Assembly: GCA_032718565.1 (NCBI GenBank)
Contig: JAVGVS010000001.1
Span: 7,081,162 to 7,145,161, forward strand
Reading direction: 5' to 3'
From: Distichodus sexfasciatus
Lineage: Eukaryota; Chordata; Actinopteri; Characiformes; Distichodontidae
DNA length: 64,000 nt
The position numbers and the translations under genes were made by a program. The notes below the pieces were generated by a model. The model searched no databases, was not told where the DNA came from, and was given only the letters and a program-made list of their open reading frames with translations. Positions 37,933 to 49,993 of the stretch are shown in pieces. How positions within the stretch are numbered: position 1 is the stretch's first letter; each line of letters starts with the position of its first letter.

Positions 37933-40900
37933 CTGCGAGACGAACGAGAGGGAGAGAGAAAACGTATGAGTGGTACGCTGCTCTCAGAATGACATATGGT
38001 GACAGTAATGACAAGCCCTCAGCACTGTCCCGCCTCTCTCTCCGCCTTCTGCAGACCTCTTCTGTCAATCATAGGGGTTGGACTGTCCCAGAAGGACGTG
38101 CTTGGCTACGGAACAGTCCCATCTACGGACATGACAGACTTTGGACCATAAAAAAAATCTGATTTTGTGGATTTTTATGGCGTTAAAAAGTTGAGACACT
38201 CCTCTGGAGATTCAGAAGCACAATATGAGTCACAAAGTTCCTCTGCCACAGTGTGAGAGGATGCAGAACCTGACAGGTTGAGGCCTTTTTCCCCTACTTT
38301 CACTTAATTAGTTCCATGCAATGGGTGACAGAAGCCTGACTTATTTATAGCCACATATAGAGTCTACAGACTCACCATATGGAAGTATGGCATACATTAC
38401 TCATCCCATGCACTCAGGCTAATGTTAGACTGTCAAAAAAGAGGTTACCTTAAATATATTTAAACATTTTAAAACAACTTCACATAAACATATTAGTAAG
38501 GACTGAACACATGGATATTCTCGATTCCAGTAGAGCTGTGCAAGATTAATGTCATATTTTGAATCCCTGCAATTTGACATTATCAAAGCATATTAGTACA
38601 AGCAGATCTAGGTTAGAATTTGTGCGCTTCATGTGCTCGGTTAGGCAGATTTTTAGCATGTGCATTCGTCTTGGAGAGCCTTTAAAATAAACATCAAGGC
38701 AAGCAGAGGATTTAGGAGGGAGTCAGCACACAGCGAACCACGATCGAAACCCACCATCCGGTCTTTAAGGCCTAAAGGGTCGTAATTCCCATGGACGGCT
38801 CCCACTCAGGACAAGTGGCTGCAGGCCTGACCTCGGCCAGGCAGATTCTACAAACAAAATAAACCTTTAGAGTGACTGTCACACAGATGGGACTGAAGGC
38901 ATTTGATGCCTCATAAAAACAAATGAATATTCAGCAACATTAGCTCTCATTTCATCCAGGAAGAACAAACAGGAATTATTTTTTCTGTGTAGAACTTGTA
39001 ATACAGAATTTGAACGTTATGCAGCTTGCTGTGTTAAACAGAATCCTGTGGTTAGAAAGAAAAATAATGAAATAAAGTCGTGGCTTCAGTAGCAACATTT
39101 TCTCAACACAAAGACACAGTAATGACTGGGTTGGGCACGAAAGAGACGAGTCCTAACACACGCTACACACACACACACAGAATACACTCTCATAAAGAAA
39201 CTGTTCTGCAGTAAACGCAGGGTGTACTTAACAATAATTTTAAAATAATTACATAATGCGTTTACCTCAACATATAAAAACACTCATATAAAAAAATCTC
39301 TTAATCTCTTTAAAGAGTTCATCCTTGAGGTAAACAGACAGAACTGTAAATGTCTTCCTAAAGAAATAGTTATGACATTTTTGACATGCATTTGATCTAA
39401 AATGTTTAGCCTAGTTGCTTTGTTCACTAAAATTATATAGAAAAAAACTGTTCAACAGATTGTCTCATGAGGAAGGTTACTATAGATGTAAATAGTACAA
39501 AAGGGCATTAAACCGCCAAGGTCATGGCATAACCGAACAGTTTTTCATAATTGATTTGGAATGGCTTCAAACTGACTTAAAAAGAAGCAAATGTGCTGGT
39601 AATAACAGACACTGTCTTTCAGCAAAAGAATTTTCCTTTTCTTCATACAGAAAGGAGATTTCATGTCTTCACCAGTACAGTAAAGAAGAGAGGCAGGCAT
39701 GAGAAAACATACCATTCTTTAAGTATACAATGTGCCTGCAGATCCCACACTGGCTGACAGCATGCCATTACTATGAAAAACTCACATACCAATCCTATAT
39801 GGAACACATGCTCAAATATGTCAAGGAGATCCCTTAATTTTAGCATTTACAGTACGGCTGCTGTATGTCAGCAATCCCACAACCCAATATTATCAGTAGA
39901 GACAGACAGAGTGTGATTTATGCATATTCATGTACATATTTCTTTACTGTTAGAGCACCGCACAAATGTAAAAATTCATTTCAACCTCCTAGAAAGAGCA
40001 AAGACCACTCATCATTGGGCTCAGCAGTCCACTCAGACTGCTCCCTCTAAATAAGCCAAAGCCACGAGGAGACGACCTGCATCTTAAACGCCTCAATATG
40101 GGTCATGGGTGAGGGAGAAAATTTCTCTCGCTATTTGCATGTAATTATTTACCCAGACATCTGAACCGAACATAACTATAAAGCTTTCTCACAGGCTGGC
40201 ATTTGTCTGTTTAGTTGCGTGGTCCAGCAGGCAACCGTGCCGTCCAACAAAACCGCCGCCGCCGGGCCATGGCTTTGATCACATTGATTACGAATGTCAT
40301 GTTATTTACGCTGCCGAATACCTTATCAATTGAGTGGAAAAAGTGTCGGTGCAGATGTTGCGCAGGCTTTAGTACAGGATCAGCCAGCTACTACACTGCA
40401 TTTCCCACAGAGCCACATCAAGCAGAGCTGAGTTTATTATTCAGAAATGAAGAGATGAAATGAGCGATTCCGTTGTTTCAAGCCACTAAAACCTGTTTTG
40501 AGGTCTGAAATCTTTCGGCAGTGCTGTGTTTTTATAATAAACTGAAAAAAACCCAGCTTGGCCAAGTTCGTTATAGCAGCTTGCCTGTATAAGTCTGTTC
40601 ATGATGCCTTAAGATGAGTTTTGGACTCCTTCAAAATAGTTTTGCTGTTACCAGGTTGGCAACCACACATAAGGGTTGTCTGAACACCTATACAATCAGC
40701 AATAACCATCACTGATCAAACAGACCAGCTTAAAAATGATCCCAGGTCTGTGCTGCCTTTTCTCTGCATTTGGTAAACTATAAACAGAAGTAAAGCATGA
40801 TTAAAGCACAGCCATCAGTGAATAATATAAAAATTCTGCACAACACATTTAAATGTATTGACCAAAGCAAAGTTTGACGTGTTATATTTATAAATAAGTT

Positions 40901-41294
40901 CCGCGTACTTTGTAATGTTCTGGGGTGGCCACAGCATACAGTACACATAAAAAGAAATCACACTCTCAGTTCATGTCTGACTTGCTGTAGGATTGCTGAA
41001 AGTTTGTCTGTATATGATAGTCTCGTAAAAAAAACGCCAGCGGCGGCAGCGTAGCAGAATGTTCGTCACTGCAAAAAGAGTCGCTGCTGGAGAGAAGTCT
41101 AAGCCATTAAACACAGCTGATGCCTGGTGTTTCAACTTATCCCAATTCCAATAAATTCTCAATACACGTGTAAGACACACGATTAAAACAGTATAAGTAA
41201 CAGTATCAGTATCAGAATGCAAATCTCAACACATAAAAAAGTCATCCTGCTTTTTTCAAGGTCAAAATCTGCAGTGAGAGAAAGCTGTTCTTAC
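37933..41294 (-). other. epha3: epha3 intron 16
   Basis: 3362 bp between the two SAM exons. It has a short CA repeat (39167-39180) and a small GCC-rich spot (40248-40266). No other element is recognised. Confidence 0.85.
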
Positions 41295-41450
41295 TCGGCA
41301 GAGGTCTTGGGTAGCGTGTCACACGAGCTGTAGCTGACTCCGCTGAAGGCCTCTTTACACGGCAGCGTCCTCACGCTCTCCAGCCAGTCGCCCATGGTGC
41401 TGAACGAGGTGATGTCAGTGCTGGTTCGGTCCAGCAGCAGATTCACCGGC
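41295..41450 (-). CDS. epha3: epha3 exon 16: kinase-SAM linker and first part of SAM domain
   Basis: 156 bp. It encodes PVNLLLDRTSTDITSFSTMG, then DWLESVRTLPCKEAFSGVSY and SSCDTLPKTSA. The GDWLES and KEAFSGVSYSS segments are the first helices of the SAM domain, a protein-interaction module, and include the conserved SAM tyrosine. This is the least conserved exon compared with mammals, as expected for SAM. The acceptor is CCGCAG|G and the donor GA|GTAAGA; the Glu codon is split with exon 17. Confidence 0.94.
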
Positions 41451-44126
41451 CTGCGGGAGGCAAATATAACAGAGGCACAAACTCAATCGATGCTTCTGCA
41501 AACATGCCGTTCTCAAAAAAAGCTAAACCCGAAAGGAAGAAAACTGGTTGCACAACTGTAGCTGGAATTTTCCCCTCAATGAAGCAGACAACATGTTACA
41601 CCAAGGTTTTCCAGCAGTTGATATACTAGTTGACCCCGAGGTCAGGTTACTGATAGATGTCCTGAGGTCTGCAACTCACATCAGGGCTAAACAAGGGGAT
41701 TATTGAGGAAAAGCTGTTCATAAAACTGCATGCAGCAGAGGGCGAACGCAAAGGGCTAAACCCTGTCTTACGTGCTGCCCTGCGGAGTCTCTATAAGGGA
41801 AATACCTGCAGAGAGGCAACGCTGTTCTCCTCCAACAATGTTATTGCAAGCATTAAGAGATGAAACTCAATATACACAGGAATGTTTGTTTTACTCTGTA
41901 GCTGGCTCTGACTGTTTGTCACTGTGATTGTTTCAACTGTACATTTATAAGAGATGATTTATTTGCAATTAAAGAAAAAAAATCAATCACATTTTTTAAG
42001 CATTTAACATAAAAAAATAAGTGCAATAGCTATAGCTCTTACAGACTTCATGGGTGGTAAACTGCTAACAAATTTACTGTCTAAATTAAACTTAACATCA
42101 CTAAAATTATATTTAACTGCACTTTTTCAGTACATACATTTTGCATTCCCTGTGTTCTCTTTAATTGAACAAAAATCACAGTTTACAGCCCTAGACACAG
42201 CCTCTGGTTTCAGCATTTCAGCTATTCATTTATAATCGTTCATACTCCATCAACACAGCTTTTATCGCAGTGCATGTGACAACATAATGAGTTGTTGACT
42301 AAGTTTTTGGTCTGGAAAAAAAAAGTTGTTGCAAAATAGAACTCTGCGTTTTTCTTAAACAAAGGTCTGCGTTTCAGACCAGCTCAAGTTAGGCCTCTCC
42401 GGCTCCAAGGGAACAATGATGGGTGTGTTAACAGTTCATCCACTGTTATAAATACAGGGACTCGGGGAAAACTGCATGTGCAAATGCACAGCCCAGGGAT
42501 GAGAACACCTGATCAAAACCAGGGGAACGGAGTGTGGGAAATGAGATTATGGTCCCTCCGGAGACGACTATTAATAGTAAGGCAAATAAACAAATTATAA
42601 TACCAGGAAGTCCACTCTGCCACCACATGGTTGCAATGGTAAAACTTCAGATGATGACAAAACAGCCTAAGCAGGGCTGCCTGTTCTCGGAGATTAAAAG
42701 GGAATTTCAATGCTTGAGGAGGGCGAGTTTTCCAGAGATCTAAGGATAAAGAAAGCAGTGGAGGGGGATCACAAATTACAGATGGTTTATGGAAACTAAC
42801 TGGCATACAGCTGAACACTCCGCCGCACAGAACGCTGAAGCTTTTAATGAATGGCTGCTGCGAAAAAAGTGTGGTTAATTTGTATTTCAGTGAGGCAGGG
42901 TTGAGGGGTCTCAATAGGCTTCTCAGGTGACATCTCCATTATAAAACAAGGTTTAAAATAGAAGCAGAGTATTATAGCAGACAGCAGGTTATCAAAGGAC
43001 ACGAGCTCACGGAGCCTGAAGGCTCACAGGTAGAGGTTTTGTGTGAGGAACAGATGATTTCACTTTTACCTCCGTAGGCCAAAACTAGAATAGAACAAGC
43101 TTGCAACTCACAATCCACTGAGATTATTGATCCGAATGCATCACTCAAAGCTCTGCTCTTACCCTTCAGAGTATACTGGTAAACTGTGGATGACCTCTAT
43201 CCTTCTTCTTTTTTTGTTTTCTAGATGCAGTGGTTTATTTTCAGACGCTGTGCTGAATCCTCACCAAAACACATAAGGCACAGGGGGAAAGCCGAACATG
43301 AAAAGAAACATCTTTGTTGTTTGGAATGGAAGTGATAGCCTGAAACCCCCGGCTCCCAAAAACGGCTGGCTCTTCCACCATAAACGTTCTTTCTCTCTCT
43401 CTCTGTCTCTGCATGACCACAAAGACGTGCTGGAGAGGAAGAAGAGTGAACTTTCTCCCTCTCTTTTCCCCCCGGTTCCCTTTTCTCTCCCCTTCTTATT
43501 TTTTCCTCTCCCCCCACCGGCATAGTGACCTCTAAATAACTGAGGCGATGTAGTATCTTGTTTTTTAATGCTCTCGGGGGAGAGAGGAGAGGAGAGGAGG
43601 GAAGACTCTTCCCTCTTCATCACAAGGAGGGACATCTGGGCTGTTCCGTCACAGGCAAGAATGCACCTCTCGCTGTGAGGAGAAAAAAAAGGGGGGGGGC
43701 CTTCTGTGATGTCTCAGAGCAGGGCACAGCCTACATTTTGCTTCCTAGCAGCATGCTCGGACCTCGCCGATCACCCTCATCCCTCCAACTGAGGGTCAGG
43801 CCTCTGGGTTACGGGTTCTGGTTCCGGAGCCGGCTGCACTGCTGCTCCATTAGCATGTACAGCATGTAGATGAATGAGGTGCATGGGAGCAAGCACAGCT
43901 GCGGCGGCTGCAGTCCGGCAGCATCGGCACCTCGGAGCGCGTCTCGCCTAGGGAACCATAAATCACCCAGGCCCGAGGCTCCCTGGCCGGCCGCGTTAAA
44001 AGCCGATCAGGAAAATTACATGCCAACTCCCAGGGACCTATTTGCACTTTCTTAAGAAATCATTAGTCTCTGTTATGCACTCGGCCGTCATCATAATAAA
44101 ATGGCTACTTGTTACATTGCATGCAT

Positions 44127-44134
44127 TGACGTCA
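44127..44134. promoter_or_regulatory. Palindromic CRE (TGACGTCA) in intron 15
   Basis: A perfect cAMP-response element lies within a GC-rich, low-repeat stretch of intron 15. An 8-bp site occurs by chance about once per 65 kb, so the motif alone is weak. The GC-rich setting is what makes it worth marking. Confidence 0.25.
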
Positions 44135-44387
44135 GGTGACTGCGCCGAGCTCTTTAGTGAGCTCTGACACATAATTTTACTAGAACATCTAAAACTATTC
44201 TATTTTACATTTTGTATTCAATTAATATTTTGATCATTCAATGTTTTTTGAGAACAAAAAGTAATCGATTAGCAAAATGTACTTACTGCACTGATCTTAT
44301 TTGATCACTGATCTAGGAAGAAAATAGCTAGAATTTTGGAGACTTTCAGAACCTCTAGGTAAAGTAATCTGTGCCAAGATGGTTATT

Positions 44388-44998
44388 TCCAATTTAAAAA
44401 AATTCTGTTAATACTAAAAAAGAGAAATATGTTAGTGCTTTCTCCAGCATGTGCATGTACTGTCACTTTAAATAATATACACTTCGTCACTTGACTCCGC
44501 ACAGTTTTACCCCTCATAATTACTGTTTACGTTGTTTTTCCCCCTAAAAAAACAACAACAACCCACTAACATGCATGTTTGTCAGTGAACTCTCATTTTC
44601 TCTAACACGTTTTTGTTAAAGTATATAACTTAGTCGGCGGTAACTTAGTTTAATGACAGTTGTTGATTTTAAACATAGCTTTACAGATCAAAGAGCAGTC
44701 GTGGACTACAAAGCACTGTTGTAAGTCGCTCTGGATAAGAGCGTCTGCTAAATGCTGTAAATGTAAATGTCCAGTCTGTCACAATATCTGTGTTTCCTTT
44801 AATTATTTTAAAATCACAAAATATGGACTCTTTCATTAGAAAAATGTTGAGTGAAGTCATCAGTGTTGTCAGTGAATTATGGAGTCAAAAACGAACAAAA
44901 AATCCCCCAAACAAAATAACTGCATTAATTCTAACTGAGGTAAAATGCTTAAGAAATCATTATATTGATTTGAGGTCCTTTTGCCCAGCCATGCCTTA
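44388..44998 (+). mobile_element. Repeat family H (hAT-like), copy 1, interrupted by a SINE tail
   Basis: It shares AATTCTGTTAATACT (about 44401), CTTTCTCCAGCATGTG, TTTCATTAGAAAAATGTTGA and the right-hand end GATTTGAGGTCCTTTTGCCC with copies at 57475-57762 and 60194-60609. The right terminus (CAGCCATGCC) is degenerate compared with the family end CAGCCCTAG. A SINE tail lies within it at 44709-44768. Confidence 0.6.
44709..44768 (+). mobile_element. SINE tail fragment
   Basis: GTCGCTCTGGATAAGAGCGT followed by CTGCTAAATG is the conserved fish SINE/LINE tail. The tRNA-like head is missing. It is nested in a family H copy in intron 15. Confidence 0.65.
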
Positions 44999-45590
44999 AA
45001 TAGCACTTAATTGTCTGTCAGAAGAGAAATTCTATATTCACTTGACATGGCTGTTTACAATAAACATAAAATGTCTAGAAATAAATATTTTAGACTAATA
45101 ATTTAAGACATTTTTAAAAGAATTTTTAATAATATTTCTAATAGAAGAGAAAATGTGAGGGAAGAATTCTAGGCCATTTCCTGGAAGGACAGGAAGTGTA
45201 AAGGTGAATGTCATCCGTGGTCATGTTACCATAAAAACAATTACAACGCAAACAGAGTAGCCCAAAAAACAATACAGATCCTGGATCCTGGAGAAGCAGG
45301 AAGGCGCAGTCTGTTTATTGCTCATGCTGTCTGCCTGCAAATCTCCGAAAACAAATTCTTTCTTTTTTATTCTATTTTTGCAAACCTGTGTATGACAATG
45401 CGCTATATAAATAAACCTGCCTTGCCTTGCTAATATTGTCCAATGTCCAAAGAAAGCTCTGCACTGATGAACAGGATGCGACATGCTGCAAAAGTAGAGT
45501 GAGCAGTCTTCTGAAAGTGTGCAAGAGACCTGAGCTCAACCTTGAGCCGATTTCACCCAGGTCCGAGAAGAAGAAAGAACTCTCCCTTAC

Positions 45591-45784
45591 CTGGAGGCGG
45601 TGTTGGCCGTGATCTTCAGACTGCCAGGGTTACGGATCAGCTTGTCAAGGATGCTGACGATCTCCTCAAACTTGGGCCGGTTGTTCCTGTCCTTCTGCCA
45701 GCAGTCCAACATGAGCTGGTACAGCGCCGCCGGGCAGTCCATGGGCGGGGGGAGACGGTAGCCCTCGTCCACCGCCTTGATCAC
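45591..45784 (-). CDS. epha3: epha3 exon 15: kinase C-lobe end
   Basis: 194 bp. It encodes VIKAVDEGYRLPPPMDCPAA, LYQLMLDCWQKDRNNRPKFE and IVSILDKLIRNPGSLK, then the linker toward SAM (ITANTASR). The conserved C-lobe Arg in NNRPKF is present. The Arg codon at the end is split with exon 16 (AG|G). The acceptor is GTGTCAG|G and the donor CCAG|GTAAGG. Confidence 0.96.
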
Positions 45785-47566
45785 CTGACACAAAAGTGAA
45801 CACGAGGGAATATTCGTCATTGTGAACACACCACACCACAGCACGCAATAGACCACAACAAAATGAGAATTCTTCAACTTGCAGAAGTTCAACTCAGATG
45901 TATTATGCCCATTTGGCCTTTCATAGTCATAAATTTTGATAAATATGGCCATAGCTTCCATTTTCCCAATCAGAAACATCTGGAAGTTTAGAACACCTAT
46001 ATTGTAAAGAGAGAAAAAGTATTGGTATTTTTTGTAACAATGAAGCATTTGTTAAAAATGGTCACTGGTAAATCTACAGTATTTTAAAAGTAACCTAATC
46101 ACTGATAAGTAAAGTAAAAAGTAAAGCTAGTGCAATGAACTGTAACCTCTGCAATCGTGAAGGAGCAGTTTGCACCTGACAAGAGCAGTGCTTGGAGCAC
46201 CTTGCTCACAAGGACTTTCCAGTCATAGTAGCAACTCCCAACTGTTACAATATAACTGTACTGACACAACAAAGACACAGCAAAGACTACTGTCAAGCAG
46301 AGATCCAATTTTGAAAGGCAACATTTTTTTCTCAGATGAGGAGATATGCAATTTTGTTGAGCTATTTTAGCAATTTCCTGTCTTATCTTCTTTTTCTACT
46401 TTGCCACGATGGATTTCTGCTTGGACTGTAAGCTGTGTGAGTGGAACTAGATGAAAGCTAAAAAAGATTTGCTTTTGTCTTAACAACAACATGAAATCAA
46501 ATGATGCTAGCGTGCACCTAAACTGTCTAGCAATATTCTCTTAGCTTTTACTGCTTGCACGTCATTGCTGCAGTAAATGGCCTCATTTTTGCAGTTTTAA
46601 GACAGTAGACCACAAAACTGATACCGCTGTCCTGGCTCGGTTTAGCTCTACAAACAGCAATCTTCACTGATAATTAACTCGTTATCAGAAAGCTCTGCGT
46701 TTTCTCTGATGTTTTTCCAGTGTTACAGAAACTCCTTTTAAAGTTGGCTTTTCAAGCTACAAGGTACTTATGATTATTTTTTAGTTTGTAGTAGCTAAGC
46801 TAAAGTTATAGTTAGCCAGCTACACGAGAAGCTACAGAGAAAAAGTAGCTAACTACATCAAAGCTATTTCATCCAGTAAAACCTAATATTTGTGAGGTAC
46901 TCTTAAAACAAATTAATTAAACAATGTAAAAGATGAAATTGATGCTTTAACAGTGTAAAGTCCAATCACAATAAGCTTTCAATGAAGTTTTAGAGGCAGA
47001 CAGCGTTTTCATTTGCGGCTTGTGTACAGGATACACTTGTCAAGTACCTAGGTTTGTCAATGTCGCCTTGCCTTTGAACCTTGTCAGTGTCATAAATTTT
47101 GCGACTCTATTTTCCAACTCCATCTTATAGTTTCCCAGAGCATTCTATGATACAATGCCCACGTTAAGCTATCAATACCACGTCTGCAAATTCAACTCCA
47201 ATCAGAAATACCTTCTACCCTTCTTTTTCAAGAGAGAAAAATATTAGTTTTTTAAACAATGTAGTGTTTTGCCATGCTATGTCTATATGTAGAAAAACGT
47301 TACTGGAAAGTTACTACAGTGCATTAATTATAACTACCCTACCGATAAGCTACTGAAATTTGTATCTAATCTACTCCTCAACACTGGTTTTCGTCAAAAC
47401 TGTCCTCAATCTCTTCTCCCTGCATCCCTGATAGAGGTTAGACGTCAGCCTGGGTGGAACCAGCCATTACTAACAGGTTTCGTTTTGCCACCTGTCCCTT
47501 GCATGCACGGCTTCCTCTCACAGCAGCGAGCTCATAAGGTTGCTGTGCCGACCCCGCTCTACTCAC
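45785..47566 (-). other. epha3: epha3 intron 14
   Basis: 1782 bp. About 670 bp of it (46718-47386) is a hAT-like non-autonomous element, listed separately. The rest is AT-rich and featureless. Confidence 0.85.
46718..47386. mobile_element. hAT-like non-autonomous element in intron 14
   Basis: The ends are CAGTGTTACAGAAACTCC on the left and the inverse of CAGTGTTGAGGAGTAG on the right. The inside is rich in GTAGCTA/TAGCTAAC motifs. A diverged relative lies at about 6318-6712: both contain the run GTTTTGCCATGCTA or ATTTTGCCATGCTA and the same TAGCTA stretch. Ends of this type belong to abundant fish hAT-derived repeats. The flanking duplication is poor (TGTTTTTC against GTTTTCGT). Confidence 0.6.
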
Positions 47567-47716
47567 ATCCTGATTGGACATCTCCCAATAAGGCCTCTCT
47601 CCGTAGGACATGACCTCCCAGAGCACGATGCCGTAGCTCCACACGTCACTGGCCGAAGTGAATTTGCGATAGGTGATGGCCTCCGGCGCTGTCCACCTGA
47701 TCGGGATCTTGCCGCC
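47567..47716 (-). CDS. epha3: epha3 exon 14: kinase activation segment to helix F
   Basis: 150 bp, 50 whole codons. It encodes GGKIPIRWTAPEAITYRKF, the APE motif that ends the activation segment, then SDVWSYGIVLWEVMSYGERP and YWEMSNQD. The Asp of SDVWSYG is the conserved helix-F residue. The acceptor is TTCGCAG|G and the donor GAT|GTGAGT. The match to EPHA3 is close over the whole exon. Confidence 0.96.
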
Positions 47717-47811
47717 CTGCGAAAAGAAGTTGCAAGAATGGAGCCTTGGTTAGAAGTTAAAATGTTTTGTTTTTGGTCTGTAGAGAGATGGTTAGCATAA
47801 CATCCAAATGT

Positions 47812-48076
47812 CTTGAGAACTTGAACCGAAGGTAACTGGACTGCTTTTAGGTTCTTGAAGATGTTTCATCTCTGATCAAAAAGGCTTCTTCTGTTCTAAA
47901 AATCAACCCCTTGCCTTGCGTGACCCTAATAATGCATTGGGCAGCAGAGTGAGGTTCACCTTCAAGATGACAACCTATGATAAATACTTTGTTAACCGAA
48001 GAAGCCTTTCGAGTCAGAGGTGAAACGTGTTTAAAAATCTAAAAGAAGCCCAGCTCCTTTGATTCAAGCTCTCAAG
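47812..48076. repeat. Foldback element: inverted arms of about 85 bp
   Basis: The left arm (47812-47898) and right arm (47994-48076) are inverted copies at roughly 80% identity. The shared core in the right-arm direction is GAAGAAGCCTTT, then CAGAGGTGAAAC, then TCTAAAAGAAGCCCAG and GATTCAAG. A spacer of about 95 bp separates the arms. This core is familiar from abundant fish interspersed repeats, perhaps retroelement ends. It lies in intron 13. Confidence 0.65.
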
Positions 48077-48609
48077 ACTACCAAATCCTGGATGATGGAG
48101 AACATATCCAGACATCCAAAAGCGGGCTCATGCTGAAGTAATGGGGGGCGCTTATTCCAAATTAGGGTGCTAAATCTGTGTAATCTGTATGCAGTTGCAT
48201 GTTTAAAACGGGCCACGTGCATTGTGTCAGAGACCTTGCAGGTGGAAGTGTGTGCGGAGAGATGTGTCAGAAGCGTTATGCATGTAATGAATAAAATTAT
48301 GGCACTGACGTAATATCTGTGGCGGCGGCATTAACATTCGTTTGCATTTCGAATCGGACGCAGAAAGCCGGGCGTGTTGGGAGAGCGTGGCCGAGACGCT
48401 GGACTCCAGCTAGCTAGCTCTGTTGATCCCGGTCTGGGCTCTTAAAGCTGCCCGGCCTTCTTTCATCTGCAGAGAGGCCTCCCAGAGGAGCCGCTCTGTA
48501 TTTACTCAGCTCTGCCTGAGCTCGCAGGCAGGCAAGCAGGCAAGCAGGCAGGCTGCTGGAGTTACTCTGGGCGCAGCCCTCAACTGCTGCAGCAAGGGCT
48601 GGAAAGAAA

Positions 48610-48633
48610 AGAGAGAGAGAGAGAGAGAGAGAG
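48610..48633. repeat. GA microsatellite
   Basis: Twelve GA units in intron 13. Confidence 0.95.
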
Positions 48634-48940
48634 CATGCTGGTGGAGCCAAAGGCAACTGGCTACCCGGCCAAGGCACACAACTCCTGCCCGGCTTTCTCC
48701 AAACACAAGGTCCTTGAAAAATAAACCCACTTGCGCGCAGGTCTCCCTGGTGAGCTCACGCAAACAGGCCGGCCTCTCCGAGCCCCAAGATGAACGCTAA
48801 TGAATGTAAAATTTGACATGGCCCCCCATCCGCACTCCTCTGGGCTTAATAGAGGGAGTAGGTGGTGGAGGTGTTCAGCATCCTTATAGATTTTGGAAGC
48901 TCTTGTAGCCAAGCAATGAGGCAAGACCTGAGGAAAGAGT

Positions 48941-48966
48941 AGTGGTGGTGGTGGTGGTGGTGGTGG
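48941..48966. repeat. GGT microsatellite
   Basis: About eight GGT units in intron 13. Confidence 0.95.
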
Positions 48967-49783
48967 AGTCTCTATTAATGCAGAGACTTAAAATTTTAAG
49001 TGGACGCTGGAGTATCCTTGGCTATAAGTAAATTAGGGGGAACACCTTCGCTTTCCTCCAAGTAAAAATGATTGAAACTCCTTCTCCTCATTCCCGCGTT
49101 GTATATCAGCATGGTGTGGGGTGAAACCGGCCCTATAAATTAGGAACCAGAGTTTTGGATTTATGCGAGCTTTATCGGACGGGGGAATTTATTTTTACGG
49201 TGGCTATCAGCTCCGCAGAGAGTGACATATATGATCATTAATTCACTGAGATATCCAGAGGGAGTCTGGCAGGGAGGAGATAATGTGGCTAAACGTACTT
49301 CAGTCCCAAAGCTACTAGCTCCAAGAAAAGAACTCAGGCAGGTAGTGGATTTGGTTGGTTTTATGTTCCCCTATTGACTCACAAACAAACAAGTCTAGGT
49401 TACAACATCAGATGCAGTCTCTAGTTATGTTTCGTTAACTCAAATCGGTCAATTTCTATTGTTATGTGCCCAGCTTTGCCATAATATCCACAGCTATCCC
49501 ATAATATGCATATGTATAGTTGCTGTTGTATAATATAAATGTCTATTTTAGGAAAATGTTTTTCTATGTATTTTCTATATATTTTTCTTGTACTGTTACT
49601 TTAAATTAACTAAGTTAACTATGCATCCGACAAAGAAAGACTTGAATTTTGGTGACTGGGGTTTTGAGAGCTAAGACTGAATAAAGGGACGGTTTCAGGA
49701 TTGATGAGTAAAGAAGAAAAAGAGTAAGACTCAGCTCAGTGGTTTTCAGCTGGCGTATGAAGTTGCTGTAAATTAACACTCAC

Positions 49784-49993
49784 TCGTGTCGTGTAGGCAG
49801 CTTCTGGGTCGTCCTCAAGGATTCTGGACAGGCCAAAGTCGGACACTTTGCACACCAGGTTGCTGTTGACCAAGATGTTGCGAGCTGCGAGGTCTCTGTG
49901 CACGTAGCCCATGTCTGAGAGGTATTTCATCCCCGATGCTATTCCGCGTAGCATACCGACCAGCTGGATTACGGTGAACTGCGCATCGTGTTT
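49784..49993 (-). CDS. epha3: epha3 exon 13: kinase catalytic loop and activation segment
   Basis: 210 bp, 70 whole codons. It encodes KHDAQFTVIQLVGMLRGIA, the catalytic loop HRDLAARN (with the catalytic Asp), the Mg-binding DFG in KVSDFGLSRILEDDPEAA, and the activation-loop tyrosine in AAYTTR. All catalytic residues are present, so the kinase is predicted active, unlike EPHA10 or EPHB6. The acceptor is ATATCAG|A and the donor CGA|GTGAGT. Confidence 0.96.

Larger units (their letters stand above)
41451..45590 (-). other. epha3: epha3 intron 15
   Basis: 4140 bp, the largest intron seen. It holds a CT-rich patch (43385-43515), a GC-rich stretch (43680-44160) with a palindromic CRE, and a hAT-like repeat copy (44388-44998) interrupted by a SINE tail. 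The small ORFs on either strand have no coding character. Confidence 0.85.
47717..49783 (-). other. epha3: epha3 intron 13
   Basis: 2067 bp. It carries a foldback element (47812-48076), a GC-rich stretch (48300-48600) with short GCAGGCAA repeats, a GA repeat (48610-48633) and a GGT repeat (48941-48966). Confidence 0.85.

Noticed and set aside
42513..43869. Several frames of 100-133 codons in intron 15
   Set aside because: They overlap each other on both strands, have no homology that I recognise, and lie between two well-defined exons of the host gene.
45587..46048. 153-codon frame as a free-standing gene
   Set aside because: Only its C-terminal part, from VIKAVDEG, is coding; it is epha3 exon 15 read through into intron 14.
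48000..48035. Hammerhead ribozyme core suggested by the GTGAAACG motif in the foldback arms
   Set aside because: The required CTGATGA core is not present at the proper spacing in either arm.
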